64,000 nt of DNA from positions 14,303,037 through 14,367,036 of the forward strand of contig NC_037639.1 in assembly GCF_003254395.2 (NCBI RefSeq). Reading direction: 5' to 3'. The notes beneath the pieces were generated by a model. That model ran no database searches and had not been told where the DNA came from. It saw only the letters and a list, made by a program, of their open reading frames with translations. The position numbers and the translations under genes were made by a program. Shown piece after piece: positions 49,181 through 63,200 of the stretch (the first letter of the stretch is position 1; every line of letters begins with the position of its first letter). Source of the stretch: Apis mellifera (taxonomy: Eukaryota > Arthropoda > Insecta > Hymenoptera > Apidae).

Positions 49181-50230
49181 ACAATTGAATGATGTGATAT
49201 AATTTTCGCGAATATCTCGTTTCATTGGATATTCAATGGATGTAAATTTTTCAAATATTTCAACAAGCAGCCATTCAACGAACTCAATTATTATGATACA
49301 ATTTTTCGAACGTGGATGTCTCGAGTCAAATCCTTCTACGAATTATTTCTTCGAATGCATTTGCTCTAACTAATAATAGAAAGAAAAAATTATATAACAA
49401 TTTTCGCGAATATCTCGTTTCATTGGACGATGAACGAGCAGATTTGTTATAATTAATATCGGAAAGAAAAAATTATTGTATAAATTTTTCTGGCGTTTCG
49501 AATATTTCACGTGTCAATTTTTCGAGTGTATCGAATTACAGTTTCATTATCCATTCACAACGAATATATTTGCTCTAACTAACTATAGAAGAAGAAAATA
49601 TTGCGATATAAATTTTTCTGCCATTTCACAAGCGTCCATTCAATTACTACGAACGCGAATGTTTCGAGTCCTCCTACGAATCATTTGCTTTGACTAATAT
49701 TAAAAAGAAAAAAATTACTATATATATAATTTTCGCGAATATAAATTTTCCTGACATTTCGAAATATTTCAACGAGCGGCCATTTCAACGATACAATTTT
49801 TCGCGAATATCTCGTTTCATCGCGAAAAAAATTTTAAATTTTCGAAGTATTTCAACGAGGGGCCATTTCAACGAGTTCAATTACTACGATACAATTTTTC
49901 GAACGCGGGTGTCTCGAACCAAATCCTACGAATTATCCCTTCGCAATTTGTTATAATTACTATCAGAAAGAAAAAATTGCGATATAAATTTTTCTGGCGT
50001 TTCGAAATATTTCACAAGCGGCAATTTTCAACGTTTCGAATGTAATTCAAATCCTCTTACGAATCACTTGCTCTGACTAGAAAAAAATTACTATATATAT
50101 ATATATATATATATATACACAATTTTCGCGAATATCTCGTTTCATGGCGAAAAAACTTAAAAATTTCCCATTTCGAAATATTTCAACGAGTTCAATTATT
50201 ACGATACAATTTTTCGAACGCATTTGTCCC
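49180..50230. repeat. Degenerate tandem array
   Basis: Phrases AATTTTCGCGAATATCTCGT, TTTCATTGG or TTTCATGGCG, GAAATATTTCAACGAG, GCGGCCATTTCAACGA, CGATACAATTTTTCGAACG and TCCTACGAATTATT recur in order six or more times with strong decay and variable spacing. A (TA)n run at 50092-50117 lies near the right end. Confidence 0.82.
50092..50117. repeat. (TA)n microsatellite
   Basis: Thirteen alternating TA units inside the array. Confidence 0.95.
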
Positions 50231-53200
50231 TTTAAACTAACATCATTAGAAAGGAAAAAAATTAGTTCCTTCCTCCTCCGAAGAAAGGAGGAGATTCGTC
50301 TCGTTAACGCGGAGGAATCGTGGCGACGACACGCAACCCTTAACGCCGATTCCGTGACCGCGAAAGTGGCGTCGAGTGGCGTAAACAAGGCGCGAGTTCT
50401 GGGCGTGTAAACGCGATCAGATTTACGAGCGCGGCATTTAGCGCGATAAGCCACGACCCACTAATGCGAACCGTGCGCAACACCGCGAGGATTGAGCGTT
50501 AAGCACGCCACTCTCGCGGACAGAAACTTTTCTATGGGCGGAGAGAAATGTTGTTTGAATGGCGCTGACGTCTCTGATGGAAACTCGCCGTGTCGTGCAT
50601 CGCCGTCCCTCGACTCGTGTAAGAGTCCCGTTCAAAGCGTTGAAAGGGAAAGAAAGAAAGAAAGAAAGACGGATTATTTTTCTTCCCGCTTTTAAATATT
50701 TATATTCGCTCGGCCACGGAAAATAATTTTATTAAACGAGGATATAACGAAAGGATAAAGGAAGAATTTTTTTTTTTTATTTTTTTTTATCGTTAGATAA
50801 TTGTATTTGTATTTGTGAATATCATATCAGTTCTTATTACGTTTTAGAATAAAATTTCGCAATAGTTAATTTTGCACAAGAGATCATCCTTCTCGTATCT
50901 CCTCATTTTACATCCCGTATAAAATTATAATATACATAAAGAAAATTTAATATCTCTCTTTTAGCAACGAAATAATCTTTTAATCGAAGAATAATTAATG
51001 GATCCTGGATGGAGTTTAAAGGTAGATATAAAAATAACATCATATCCGTGTAAAAAACGGAGGTAAAACGCTTGTGCCGAAGAAACCGATCTTTCCTGTG
51101 TACGCGTGGCGATATTATGCAGATCTGCACGTTTCCACGTGGAAAAGCGGCGCGAGACGTCGATAAAATTGGAACTCGCGTCGAATAAAACTCCGTTTGC
51201 CGGGCTAATAAAAGAAAGGGAAGTACATCATCCGTAGAATGCCGATGATCGCTCGATAAACGATTCTCGACGAAAAAACGAGGATGGACGATGGAGAGAG
51301 ACGGCTCCTTATCTTCTCTCCTTATTTTGTCGCGAATGCCCTTTACTTTACCGCGCAAGAAGAGCGCAAAGGATTACTCTGAGCATTTTCAGCTCGAAAT
51401 CGAGCGTCGTGGAAACAAGAGAGATGGGAATAGAGAAGAGAGGAAGAAAGATAAAAGGGAAGCTCAAGTTTTTTCCCTGTACTTTTTCTAAAAAAGCAAC
51501 TACTCGCCTCTTATCCGTCAACAGTATCAAAGGATCGAGTCGAAATCTTGAACTGAGAGGAAAACTCAGCTCGTCCAAATTTCTTCTTTGATACCATCGA
51601 CATATTTTATCCTTTCTTCCGGCTTCCACCTTTTGGATTACGATTCTTTCTCTATCGTTCTTCCGTTTTTATCCTCCTCCTCTCTCTTTTTTTTAAGTCC
51701 TTTGTCACATATTAAATTTCACGGGAGAAGGTTCGATATCGATTTAATCGGATTCCTCGAACGATCTTTCGCCGTGTCGCGTTCCATTAGAGTACACCAC
51801 CTGTGTGTAATTCGGCCGCCGCGCTTCGAAGAAATTGAAATCGTTCTTTTTCCTTCCTCCCTCCTCCCAGTAGGAGGATCTTTCGCCTATCTCGTTCGAA
51901 AGGGAGCGAAAGAAATTACCCGCAACTTTCACGGACAAAGACAGTCTTCTCGTCTACAATCCCTCTTTTTTTTTCCTTTCTCGTTTCAATTTTGCATGCA
52001 AAACGTTTCAATTCGGATCACGACCTTCGAATCAATTCATTCGTATCGATCTTCGAGATAATCCATCCCATCCACCGAATAATCCAATATTTATATTTTT
52101 TTTTTTATTCGATAAAAGCAAATTTATATCGAGTTTACAAAATCACTTTCGTTTATTTATTTATTTATTTATTGTTTTCCTACGACCCAATCGAATATTT
52201 CGTTTTATAACGTTGTATAAATAAAACTCTCACCATCGGTCGATATTAAATATTCCGAGGCGAATAATTTGTTTATTATCGGTTGTACGATTAATCGAAC
52301 ATATACGTTTAATAACCGAGCCATTCGAACAAAAAGCTGAATCCGTAATTTCCGTAAATTAATTCGGAAAGAATTTCGCCCGGTTGAGGGAAAATGCATC
52401 TTCTTTCTTCCTCGAAGAAATTCTCTAATAAAATAGAACGCTGGAAGGGAGGGAGGGGGAACTACGTCCGAGCGAACGAAACACGGTTAACGGTGTCGTT
52501 CACTCCGCAGTTACGGGCGAAGAAAAGGAAATTAAATTCCCTTACAGCTCAATCTCCATACATTTCACGCACGGAAGCCGTTCCCCGTTGCCATTCGTTC
52601 AAATCCTCCCCTCCCCCTCTCTATTTTATCTATCTATCCAGATAAATTTCCCAATTTCAACGGGGAAAATCGAACCAAACTTTCTAATTGTTTCCCGACG
52701 CATCGTATCGATGCCGATGACGTGAAATACGAGGCAGAAATGTTTCCTATCTTTGCAGGGATTTTCTTCTCTATCGAGAAACGTGTGCTATTTTCTTATT
52801 AATATTATCTTTCCTCGTTCTTTTCGCATTTATCAACACTTTCGACTCGATGGAACTTCTGTTCGATTTTTCTTCCGAGCTTCGTTAACGATTGAATTGG
52901 AAGAGAAATATCGATCGAACAATTATCCGTGTATTTTGATGGAAAACATTTTCTATCCGGGCGACAGGGGGATAATCGGTCATCGATCTGGGAGACACTG
53001 GCGTCTTATCCAAGTTCCTCGAGGAAGAAACGATCCCAGCCACGTTCTCCTGGTAGAAATATCAGAAGGAGAAGAAGAGAAAATAGTTCCAGTTCCAGAT
53101 TACAACGCCTTGCGATATCGCTCCGCTTAAAAAAAAAAAGAAAAAAAAAGTAGACCGAAAGTATCCTCGTAACTTTTCAAGAAAGGAAGCGGTAGTTTTT

Positions 53201-53688
53201 TCTCTCTCTCTCAAATTTTCAGACACGCGAATCTCGGGGAGAATGACGGCCACCACGAAGAAAACTTTCGTGGAGCGTTTCCAATTTTTCGTGGCGACGA
53301 TACTCCCCCTCCTTGCGAGTATCGCCGCGCTTTCCACGGCTTTTAACCAATGGCTTCCCTCGCCAACCGAAAAGAATACCGCGTGTAATATTGACCGTCG
53401 TCTCGGGATTTCTCGCCACCGATATCCCCCGCAAATATACGAGTGCGTCTCACAGCCATCCCTTTCCGATTATGCGATCCTTGTCCCATTTCGAATGGAA
53501 AGCCAAGATCTTTCAATCCAGTTGTCTCTAACAGTTATTGAGAATTCCTCTGAAAATTGTAAAAATTATATTTTAAAAAAGGGAAAAATCGTCAAACGTT
53601 AATCGTGAAGAGGAATTCTGTTAGATAAAACTGTTTTAATAATATAGTGTTGGCGAGAAAGAAGGGACAACGAGAGCACGTATACAAA

Positions 53689-53711
53689 GAGAGAGAGAGA
53701 GAGAGAGAGAG
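53689..53711. repeat. (GA)n microsatellite
   Basis: Pure GA run of about eleven units. Confidence 0.95.
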
Positions 53712-54496
53712 GATTAAATCAATTTTGAAAACTGATGCCCACGTCCCGACACTGGCAGACAATCGAGCTTAATTTGGCCGGTCAACAGCGACAGCCGAAT
53801 AACTACGTTACATGGGATTTCTAGGGATCCCTAGACCGGTTCGAGGGAAATTTCAACGCGAGCCGAGCCCCTGGGGTGCGATTCACTTATACAGCTAATA
53901 CCTGCTGCCGTCAACCGTCAACATGAAGGGAAGATTTTATTAAGGAACGCCCGGGAAGGCCTTATCAGTTATTCGATTTCCACTAGAAATTCCGGCTACG
54001 ATTCCAATTGGTTTCAAAAGTCTCGATTGACTCCGGTGCCGATATCCTTCCAATTCATTAACGATCGGATCGATTCTAGATTATCGTGAAGAAATTCTGG
54101 ATAATGCCTCGAATTTCCACGAAGAATTAGATCGAAACATTAGGTTTTATTCACCTAATTATATTAATTATTAATGCAAACGTGTCGCATTGTCAATTTC
54201 CGATACGCGTTTCGTATATTTAAATAAATAAACCGACGGTGCAAACAAAATACGAATATATATATATACAAATAAACAACTCGATCGATCCTATTTTGCA
54301 TTGCAATTTTTCACGATATTATAAATATTATCCACGGTTCATCGATCGGATCGAATCCAACCTAACCTAACTTAATTTTCGTTCCCCCGACGATATAAAT
54401 ACCTGGCATACCCGGATTATTTTCGCGGATTTCTTCGATAATCTGAATCAGTGTGGGTCCAATTATCGCAGATTGCATGACGGGCTCGCGAGGAAA

Positions 54497-54518
54497 GAGA
54501 GAGAGAGAGAGAGAGAGA
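54497..54518. repeat. (GA)n microsatellite
   Basis: Pure GA run of about eleven units. Confidence 0.95.
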
Positions 54519-54818
54519 AGAGTTAACGGCGCTTCAATTGGCCTAATCGCAGTCACTTTGCCGGGCAAGTCCCCGCCGGGCACCGACGTTCACGACCCGT
54601 TTATTAAATAAGAGCAAAGGCCACGAACCATTTGCAAAGTGGGACGAATGGATTAGATTTCCTGTTGCAATTCTACACGTGTGCATACGTCCGCCTTCAA
54701 CGACGACTAATGAATGCAGCGATGAAAATCGTTGCCGTTGCACGAGCAGGGTCATCCTTATTGGGCGTGAGATCGCGTTACGTTCGCTCCGCTCGTTAAC
54801 AATCATGATAACAATAAC

Positions 54819-54862
54819 AATAATAATAATAATAATAATAACAACAACAACAACAACAATAA
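54819..54862. repeat. Compound (AAT)n(AAC)n microsatellite
   Basis: A run of AAT units passes directly into AAC units. Confidence 0.95.
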
Positions 54863-57800
54863 CCGTTCGAGAGTATCAATATCAATAAACCGAATCCCTT
54901 CCATTCGGTTTTCTATGGGAAGTATTATATTATCGCGTTGATTAATCCCGATTTATTAATCGAAATACAAAACTTTCTCACCGAATGGACTTACGTAAGA
55001 AGGCGTAACGCTTGGGTCCATTACGTAGAAAGTATTACGCTAAAACTCTTGATACGAAAATATTACTTATCTAATATTACCGAGTCATGCAAGTTATGCC
55101 GTGTGTCAATATGCAGGTTATTAATAAAGAACACAGAAGAAGAGAAAGTATCGTTACGATAGTTCTCTATGCTTCTGAATATTCAAAAAAAATATGCAAT
55201 GATAATTTAGTTTTTTTAAGATATCTAAAAGTTGTTATTTTTGTTGCATATATATGTATACGCATTTAACGTGTTCAGTTGCAGTCTGGTTTACGCGAGA
55301 ATCAATTCCTACTATACCAACAGAGAAAGACACGGTGTAACCGCAGATGAATATATACGCGAGAGCAGGAAACTCGTGAGAAGCCGGACAAATTTTTCAA
55401 CAACGAAAGATCTTGTATCTTCTCGAGGACAAGGAGTATCTTGGGGAGAAGCGGAGGATCAATTGGAAGCCGTTTTCTACTCGTCCTGGAAGTCACGAGA
55501 ACGAACGGTGACTAATAATACATCGTGAGTCACGACGTGAACCGTGACATAACCTCGAATATCCTAGCCCTCTCGGCGTTCTTTCGCTCCCTCTTTCTCC
55601 CTCTCGTTACGCTTCTCTTCTTCCGTCCTTCTCGATCGCCAGGCCCTTTGCCTTTTCCCGTGCTCACCTACGCGAATCCTCGAGTCGCGGAACGGCTTGT
55701 AAAATATTAGAGGCGGCGAGGCAGCCTCGACAACGAATAATCAGTCGTCGTTTCTCCTATATTGCCGCGTAGGCGGAAGCGCTATTATCTACCTTTCGAA
55801 TCGAAGGGATCGGTGAATCGATCGTTCCGTACGAATCCTTCTAGATGGCGTCGTTTCTTTGTTTTTTCTTCATCCATCGAAGACATCGTAAATTTTATTA
55901 TCGAAGTTTGGAATCGCTTTCTTTCTCAGGTAACGAATTTCCTTCTAATTTTGTCGTCGAATCTTATATATATATATATATCCATAGATATTTAATCGGA
56001 GATAATAACTTTCTAAAGTGTCTCCTTCTGTTAAGAAACACCGTGCACGACAAGATACGTAAGTAATTCCGTTAAAGTGGAATGACGAGTGTGTAAAGGG
56101 GGGGAAAAAAATGACCGACTAAATTAATTCCTCAACATCAATGCTCTTAATAGCGTCGCTAACAGGTATCATTCCGATGCGAGGAGGAGGGGAGGCAAAG
56201 ATTCTTGTCGACGCAATCTGGTCGACATTTTAACCTGGTATGTTGCCTCGTTACACTAATTAGAGAGCGGAAACCATCTCTCCCGTAGTATCGGACATTG
56301 TATCAAGGATGAGCGGGAAAATTTATCACGGGGGAATCGGACACCCCGTGTTATATCGTCGATCGACTCGCTATCTCGATCGATTTCTTCTTCGCGTGTT
56401 CTGGAGCGGAACAACTGCTATATATCGGTAAAAATGATTGAAATAGGTCGCCACGAATAGGTGTTTTCGACAAAACGAAAACGAGAAAACAAAACGTCAA
56501 AGCTGCAAATTTACCGTTGCGAGCAATTCCATTCCACGTCGAGTAACCTCGAGACGTTGTTGAAACGATTATCGATTCTTTTTTCGGAGAGCTTTTGGAT
56601 GGGATCGGTTTTAATCGGCCGGTTCCAAAGCGGACGAGGTTTAATTAAGATTGAACGTATGCAGCGGAGCTAATGAAGCCAGCGTGCCTCCTCCAACTTC
56701 CTTCTGACGCCTTTATACGGAAACTAGCGTGTTTTCTCCTCTTCCTCGAGAAGTGCTTGTCCCGACGCTTGTTTTAACACGCGTGCCGTGGAACGGCGCG
56801 GGACAGAGTCGCCTCGTCACGCGACGACAGCTTCCAACCGTGCGACTCGATGATAAAAATCACCGTACGTGATTCGGCCTTTTAACGAGCTACTTTCACG
56901 ACATTTCTCTCCCGCTTATTTGGATCATTGCGCCACGTTTTCAGACGTGCACCGCTCTATTTTCGCCTCGACTGCCTCGTGCCCGCGCATTCGAATCGCG
57001 CGTTATCCAACAACGTCGAGGAGAGCTTTTTCTCGGGGATTGTCGCGCCACTTTTTGATTAAAACAAGCGCCGTTAACGTCTCTTGCGCCCAACTTCGTC
57101 GAGAAGCTCCCGGTGGAGAGGATTTCCCTAAGGAAAGTAGAATAGCGAGTTCTTTCACGCATCCTCTCGAAACTTTTCTCGAGACTTGCTCCTCTCGTCC
57201 GTGGAACAAAGGAGATTGTCAAGGCTGGAAATTGAAAATTGCGCGAAAATTGAAACCATCCTGGAGCGTCCCGTCGACGTGGACGAGTTTTGGTACGGGT
57301 CCCTTGCTCCACGAATTATAATCCCACGGTTGGATCCTAGGAATGGCGTTGCCCCACCTTCGAGTACCTGCAGATTATGGGACCCGCTCGAGCACGTAAT
57401 TCTCCCTCCTTTCACAGAAATCTCGACAGGCTTTATTTCCAGAGCAGGTACAAATGCCCCTCGCTGTACCTAGCTCCTTCTCCTAGGAGAGAATTGCACG
57501 CTCCCCTACCAGCCATTCGTTCCAAAAGTATCGCGCCACCTCGTAATCGTCATAAATAACGAGAAATTCGTATTGTAACTGCTATTTCCCTCCTTCTTTC
57601 CCTCTTCTTTGAATCGTGAATTTTTTCGAAGAATACGAAATTTCACGCGCCAAATAATAATTCAAAAAAAGAAAAGGAAATAGACCCGCGAGAAGAATAA
57701 TTAAAACTTCTGATTTACGTTATATTTCTTCCAAATTCTTCACCTATTCTTTTGTAATAACAATCGGCCAATTAACATCTTTCTGATATTTCTATCTCAC

Positions 57801-59463
57801 GAACCGAATAAATCGATAGGATATCGTCCTCTTCTAAAATTTTAAAATATAGATATTTATTTCACGTATTTCGATTTTCAGACGTCTCTCTTATTTTCCA
57901 GAGAGAGAAAAGGAGAAAGAGAGAGACGTGCGTTCGAGAGCCTCTTTCGAATACGGTACGAGAGCACGATTAATGGGCAGCTGACGCGTCTGGACGCGGT
58001 CCATCTTCCTAATATGCCTCTCTCCTTGGACGGATATCGTCGAGGCGCGTGCCCCGCGTATTCGTATTCCGTTCGTCGCCCGATCCGTCCATTCACGATG
58101 ACGATCGCGCGACCGTGAAGTGCAGTCGGACGCAAAATCGACATTCCCTTCCCTCCCTCCTCTCTCGGGACAATGATCAGTTCCCCTCGAAAAAAGAATC
58201 GCGGCCAATGGAACAATGGGGCAGGAAACGTGGCGGAAATAAAAAGAAAAGGGAAATAAACGTGAAACAAACGTTCTTAATTTATCGACAGAGTATGAAC
58301 CTGTAAGCTCTATTTAGCTTATTGTATAATAATATTTTATTTTATTTTTAAAAGATTATTTATAAATTAAATTTAATTGTTTTTATTATTGAAAATATAA
58401 TGTTTTTTTTAAACTATATAAATAAAGAAATATAGATTTTCTAAGTCTAAAGTTAAAGTTAGAAGCTTTATAAATTAGAATAAAAATATTATTTATAAAT
58501 TAAATTTCGGGAGGCAACGAATTTCGGGGAGAAGGATTTGGAAATGGAATGCAATTCTTTCTCGGAGAGAAGAAAAAGTTGGGGGCAAGTTTTCCGAGAG
58601 TTTGTGCAGAGAGAAGGAAGAAGGGGTTCTATGAGCGCCTTAAAAGGTGCACGGGCACGCGCCCACGCCACTGCGTGTCTTTCTCAAACGAGAGATCTCT
58701 CGTGAACAAATTTCTTTTTTCCCCTCCCTTTCCCCTTCCTTTTTCTCGCCTGACGAAACGCCTCGAGGAATGTCGAGTCCCACCGTTTACACGAGTATTA
58801 CGCACCTTGGAGAAGGAATTCGGATATTTTGGAACGAGATGTTTCTAAATATCTGAAGATTGTACGATGATAAAATTTCTTTGCTCTTAATTATACTTTG
58901 CCGATAATATTTCTCCATTTCTTTTTTCCATTTCAGAATATAATGATTTTGGAAGGAATTAGCGGGGATTAAGGATGCATCTATGGAAGAGAATTTGATC
59001 TAAAATTTTACATGCAGCGACGGATCCCGGCAATCAATCGATCGCAATTCAATCGAACTGGATCGAGTTTCCTCGATATCGATGTTTCCTCGAATCGCGG
59101 CCGAGAAACAGGCGAAGCGTGTTTTCTTGGCGGAATTGGTGGCGCGCAGAAACGGGAACGGCGCTCGTTAAATAATTATTTTTAGAGGGACGATAAGCGG
59201 CTGCTGCGGCGGCGACTGGTTGCCAGCGATCCGGCGGCGTGCGTGCGCCGCGCGTCGATGTCACATCTATCAAGCGAATCAATTACAACGGCGTTCCTTG
59301 TTTCCTCGCGAACGGGAGCGTGACCTTTGCTTTCGTTTAACGGACACCCACGCCGTATATCCGTATCCACCTCCTTCCTTTCAATTACCCCCGTTTCATT
59401 ATTATTTACGAGCTCTCCGAGACGCGCGTCGAAAACTTGTTAGGATCGTTTGAAAAACGATCC

Positions 59464-59820
59464 TAATCGAGAGAAACGCCTATTAACCGATTTACGATTT
59501 CCGCAATGTATTTTTGCCTTTTCGAAGTTCCAATTGAAAATCTTGAAGCGGAAAGGATCCTTCCAAGTCGGGTATTTTTGTGATTTTTGTGAAGAAAAAG
59601 TCTGCAATTTTGTCTTAATCCAATATTTTGTTTCATTCGAAGTAAAGAAGTAATAAATTTTATTCTACGTTAACGCTGTAGAATAAATGATAGAATTATT
59701 TTAACAATTACGAATTGCATTGGACAAAAATTGTAAGAAGAATCTCCTTGCTACGAAGATTAAAAATTTCGTTTATGTAAATCAAGACGGAATGAGAGGA
59801 ATGATTAATAACGATAATAG
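59464..59820. repeat. Direct duplication, copy A (about 355 bp)
   Basis: Runs from GAGAAACGCCTATTAACC to AATAACGATAATAGG and matches 59855-60207 in the same orientation with few differences (about 95% or better by eye). No coding frame, terminal inverted repeat or poly-A tail marks it as a known element. Confidence 0.93.
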
Positions 59821-59826
59821 GTTAAA

Positions 59827-59856
59827 CCTAACCTAACCTAACCTAACCTAACCTAA
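59827..59856. repeat. Interstitial telomere-type repeat, (CCTAA)6
   Basis: Six perfect CCTAA units, that is (TTAGG)6 on the minus strand, the telomere repeat of many insects including bees. It lies exactly at the joint between the two copies of the 355-bp duplication. Confidence 0.93.
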
Positions 59857-60207
59857 TCAAGAGAAACGCCTATTAACCGATTTACGATTTCCGCAATGTA
59901 TTTTTGCCTTTTCGAAATTCCAATTGAAAATCTTGAAACAGAAAGGATCCTTCCAAGTCGAATATTTTTGTGATTTTTGTGAAGAAAGAGTCTACAATTT
60001 TGTCTTAATCCAATGTTTTGTTTCGTTCGAAGTAAAGGGACGAATTTTATTCTACGTTAACGCTGTAGAATAAATGATAGAATTATTTTAACAATTACGA
60101 ATTGCATTGGGCAAAAATTGTAAGAAGAATCTCCTTGCTACGAAGATTAAAAATTTCGTTTATGTAAATCAAGACCGAATGAGAGGAATGATTAATAACG
60201 ATAATAG
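59855..60207. repeat. Direct duplication, copy B
   Basis: Second copy of the 355-bp segment, ending at GATAATAGA where the match to copy A stops. Differences include single-base substitutions and a short deletion near 60040. Confidence 0.93.
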
Positions 60208-63200
60208 ATAAAAAAGAATCTCGTCCCTCGACATTTCGTGAAACGACTCCCTCTCAATTGTCTCCCTCCCTTTTCCAGAAGCTGGCAAAGTGCTAATGAG
60301 CAAACCGACGTACCACGTGAAATTTGCAATCCAGAGACATCTCTCTTTTCCCACGAATGAATAGCGAGACGCTTTTTGCCCGAACCGGATGTAACGGGAC
60401 ACGTGTCGAGCTATTGACGTTCCCTTCTCATCTTTTTTCTAAAAAACCGCGCCTCCTCCTTCGTCGCATCATCGCTTATCACGTTTCGTCCGATAATTTT
60501 CAATCCAAAAATTTCACTCGATCCTCGTCAAACGCGACGCGAATAAATACCGATCCTCCCGTAAAAAGAAGAAGAAAAAGGAGGCAACATTCTCTCCTTC
60601 CTTTCGAGCGAATTTTCTTTTCTCTTTTATCCCTCGGAGAGCCGAGTTTCTGAATCCCAACTCGCTCGAAAAGGAGTGTTTTAATTGGCGGCATAGGCCA
60701 AGAGAAGGGAACTGGTCCGCTCGTTCGTGCGGCAAATTTGCATTCGGCGAAAAGTGTGGCGGGCAAAGGGTGGAGAGAGAGATATAGGGTGGCGTAGAGG
60801 GAGGGGAGGGCACGACGAACATTCCCTTTTTAAGGCAATGCTCGAGCCGGATCGAGCAGATTTAAGGAGAGGGAGCCTATTTCTCGATACGTAAGGGACT
60901 TATTAAGCGTAATTAACCAGATGAATTCGAGCCAGCCACCGATAGATAGCGATATTCGAGAAAGAAGCTCGAATGAGAATCGCCTATTAAATTATTCGAC
61001 GCGTGCCGACCGGATGTAAAAATTAATATCGATCCCTTTCCAATAATAAACCAATAATAAACCTACTCTCTCCCCTTCCTCCTCCTCCTCCACTTCCTCC
61101 ATCGAATCGTCCGGTTTAATTAATTTCTCGATCGATCGTAAAATTGCTCGCCAAATACTTGATCGTAATGGCCCGCTTCCTGTCGCGATAAACTCGACCC
61201 AGTCGCACAAGCTAACCGTTTCAACCGCGAGCTTATTTCAGAAACATTCGCGATCTATCGATCGTAAACGACGCTTGCACACGCTCAAAATAATATTTGA
61301 TCATCTTCCATTTAATTCTCCAACGAATTTGCGCGCCAAGTAACGATTAAGTTGATTCAATTTTTAATGAAGAAAAGGAAAGGAAAAAAAGGAAGAAGAA
61401 AATTATGCTTTTTCTAAAATTCCTAACTTTCTTTCTAACTGTGTCGTTGTACGAATCCAGCTACGGAAGAGCGGTTAAAAAAGAAGAAGGAGAGAGAGAG
61501 AGAAAAATGGCGAAAAAGCAGAGCGCGGCAATAACGCGTTCGATTTCGCTTACGTTCTCGGATAACGGCGGGACCGCGATCACGTACTGCGCAAAGGAGC
61601 ACGTCAAAGTCCGCTGCTCGCTTATAAATATTCTCGCGTTCCTTTTTTTCCAACCAATCGAAGATTACATCATTGCCCGACGTTTACGCCGCACACGTTT
61701 AAATATGCGTCGTTATTTCTCCCCTCCCTTTTGCTTCCTAGGATGTTGCAAACTCGAGCGTGATCATGTTGACACGCTTGTCGATCTCGGTAACCGATTC
61801 AATAAGACGGAAAATGGCGGTTGAACAATATTCCAACGTCGCTGGTTCCGAAATTGGCTCGTTCGAGGCGGGATAGCTCTACGTTTAATTGCTCTCGTTA
61901 GAGCAACCCTCCTTTCTTCCTGCGAATTTTCTCTCTTCGTTTCGACCGAGTTTTTCGAACGAAAATAACGTTCAGAAGGAAGGCTATGCTTGATTAAAAT
62001 GATATCCGGAGAAATCTTAATTTTTCTTAACTTTGCTACTTTATTGGCCGATTCATTCATTCTTGAATTTTGGAGAATCTTGATGAAATCAATTTTAATA
62101 TTTCATAATTATTATAAAGCTCTTATGTATTCCTGCAATACAAAGCGGAAACGTGTAGATATACGTAAGGTATAGTGAGTGATAACAGTGATAACGAAAC
62201 ACTCGACACTCGGAATAGGAGCGTTCTGTGTGTGCTCGCAGAAATCGTTACCATATATATATAGACGCAACGTCCGATCTGTTGGTTCGAGACGGCTGGA
62301 AATGTGGCTGATATTCAAACGAGAGTCACTTATCTTATTTGCAAAACGTGTTCCGATATCTATTTCTTAAAATTATCCCCTCGGATCGAAGCTCGTGAGG
62401 AGAGCACGGAAATACACAAGGTAATTCCAATTAATAATAATCGAAGAGGGAAACAAGGGATACTATGTAAATAACGCGTATACAGATCGATTCTATTCTT
62501 GTATCCTCGATACACGTCCAACGTGGGAGACGATCGTGCGCCTCGAGTAATTGGAGAACCATCGACGTATCGTAACCTCAAAACGCAAGGACAGAGTCTC
62601 GTGTCTAGCCACCAATAACGGTGAGTGCTCTTAATCCTAAATTGAAAGCGGTACGCGCGAGCCCAGGCTGGCTAATTTCCTTCCGGGATCTATTTCCTAT
62701 TTTAGATATATCGGGGCAATAAAGTCGAGAAGAAAAATCGTGCGAAGATAATTTTCGTTCGAAACGCGAAATATAGATAGATTTGGAGGAGCGAGGGAAG
62801 ATAAGCAGTGTTTGCTTTGGCCTAAATGTTCGTCTATCGGGTAAGATATTAACATAGTTTTGTATAATCAAAATGGTCGATAACGCGCGTTTACGTTTCA
62901 CGTGTAAAACCTACCGATAAGGAAAAGGTTGCTTTCGTACGGCACGGATATCCAACGTTGGCTCGTAAATCAAGGAGGAAACAACGGTTACTTTTACTCG
63001 CAATTATATTCGAGCATAGAAAATTTTACAACGAAGAGAGAATAATCGCGAGTTATTTATCTCAGGTAAAAGAGGTTGAGAAACACTGGTGCGCAAAATT
63101 TTTTTTCAAATTTCTCTTCGAATAATCTCGTTCGTTATTGTCGAAGATTCCGAGTTAATTTATTAGGCACGTTACTCGCAAACCTACCCCAGATTGCACA

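Larger units (their letters stand above)
50231..59463. other. Long mostly unique stretch without recognised genes
   Basis: Contains CpG-rich blocks (50260-50640, 56700-57540, 57930-58140, 59080-59260), AAAG repeats at about 50647-50669, a TTTA run at about 52152-52173, GA runs at 53689-53711 and 54497-54518 and AAT/AAC repeats at 54819-54862. Two neighbouring plus-strand frames at 52759-53130 and 53243-53602 each follow an acceptor-like CAG but match nothing I know. A low-repeat block at 53740-53960 includes a 14-base perfect palindrome. Confidence 0.4.

Noticed and set aside
56869..57321. Overlapping long frames on both strands
   Set aside because: Open frames on both strands are expected in CpG-rich, stop-poor sequence; neither resembles a known protein.
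61405..61824. 139-codon frame with signal-peptide-like start
   Set aside because: Only the first 20 residues look meaningful; the frame then crosses GA-rich and unrelated DNA. Chance is the simpler reading.
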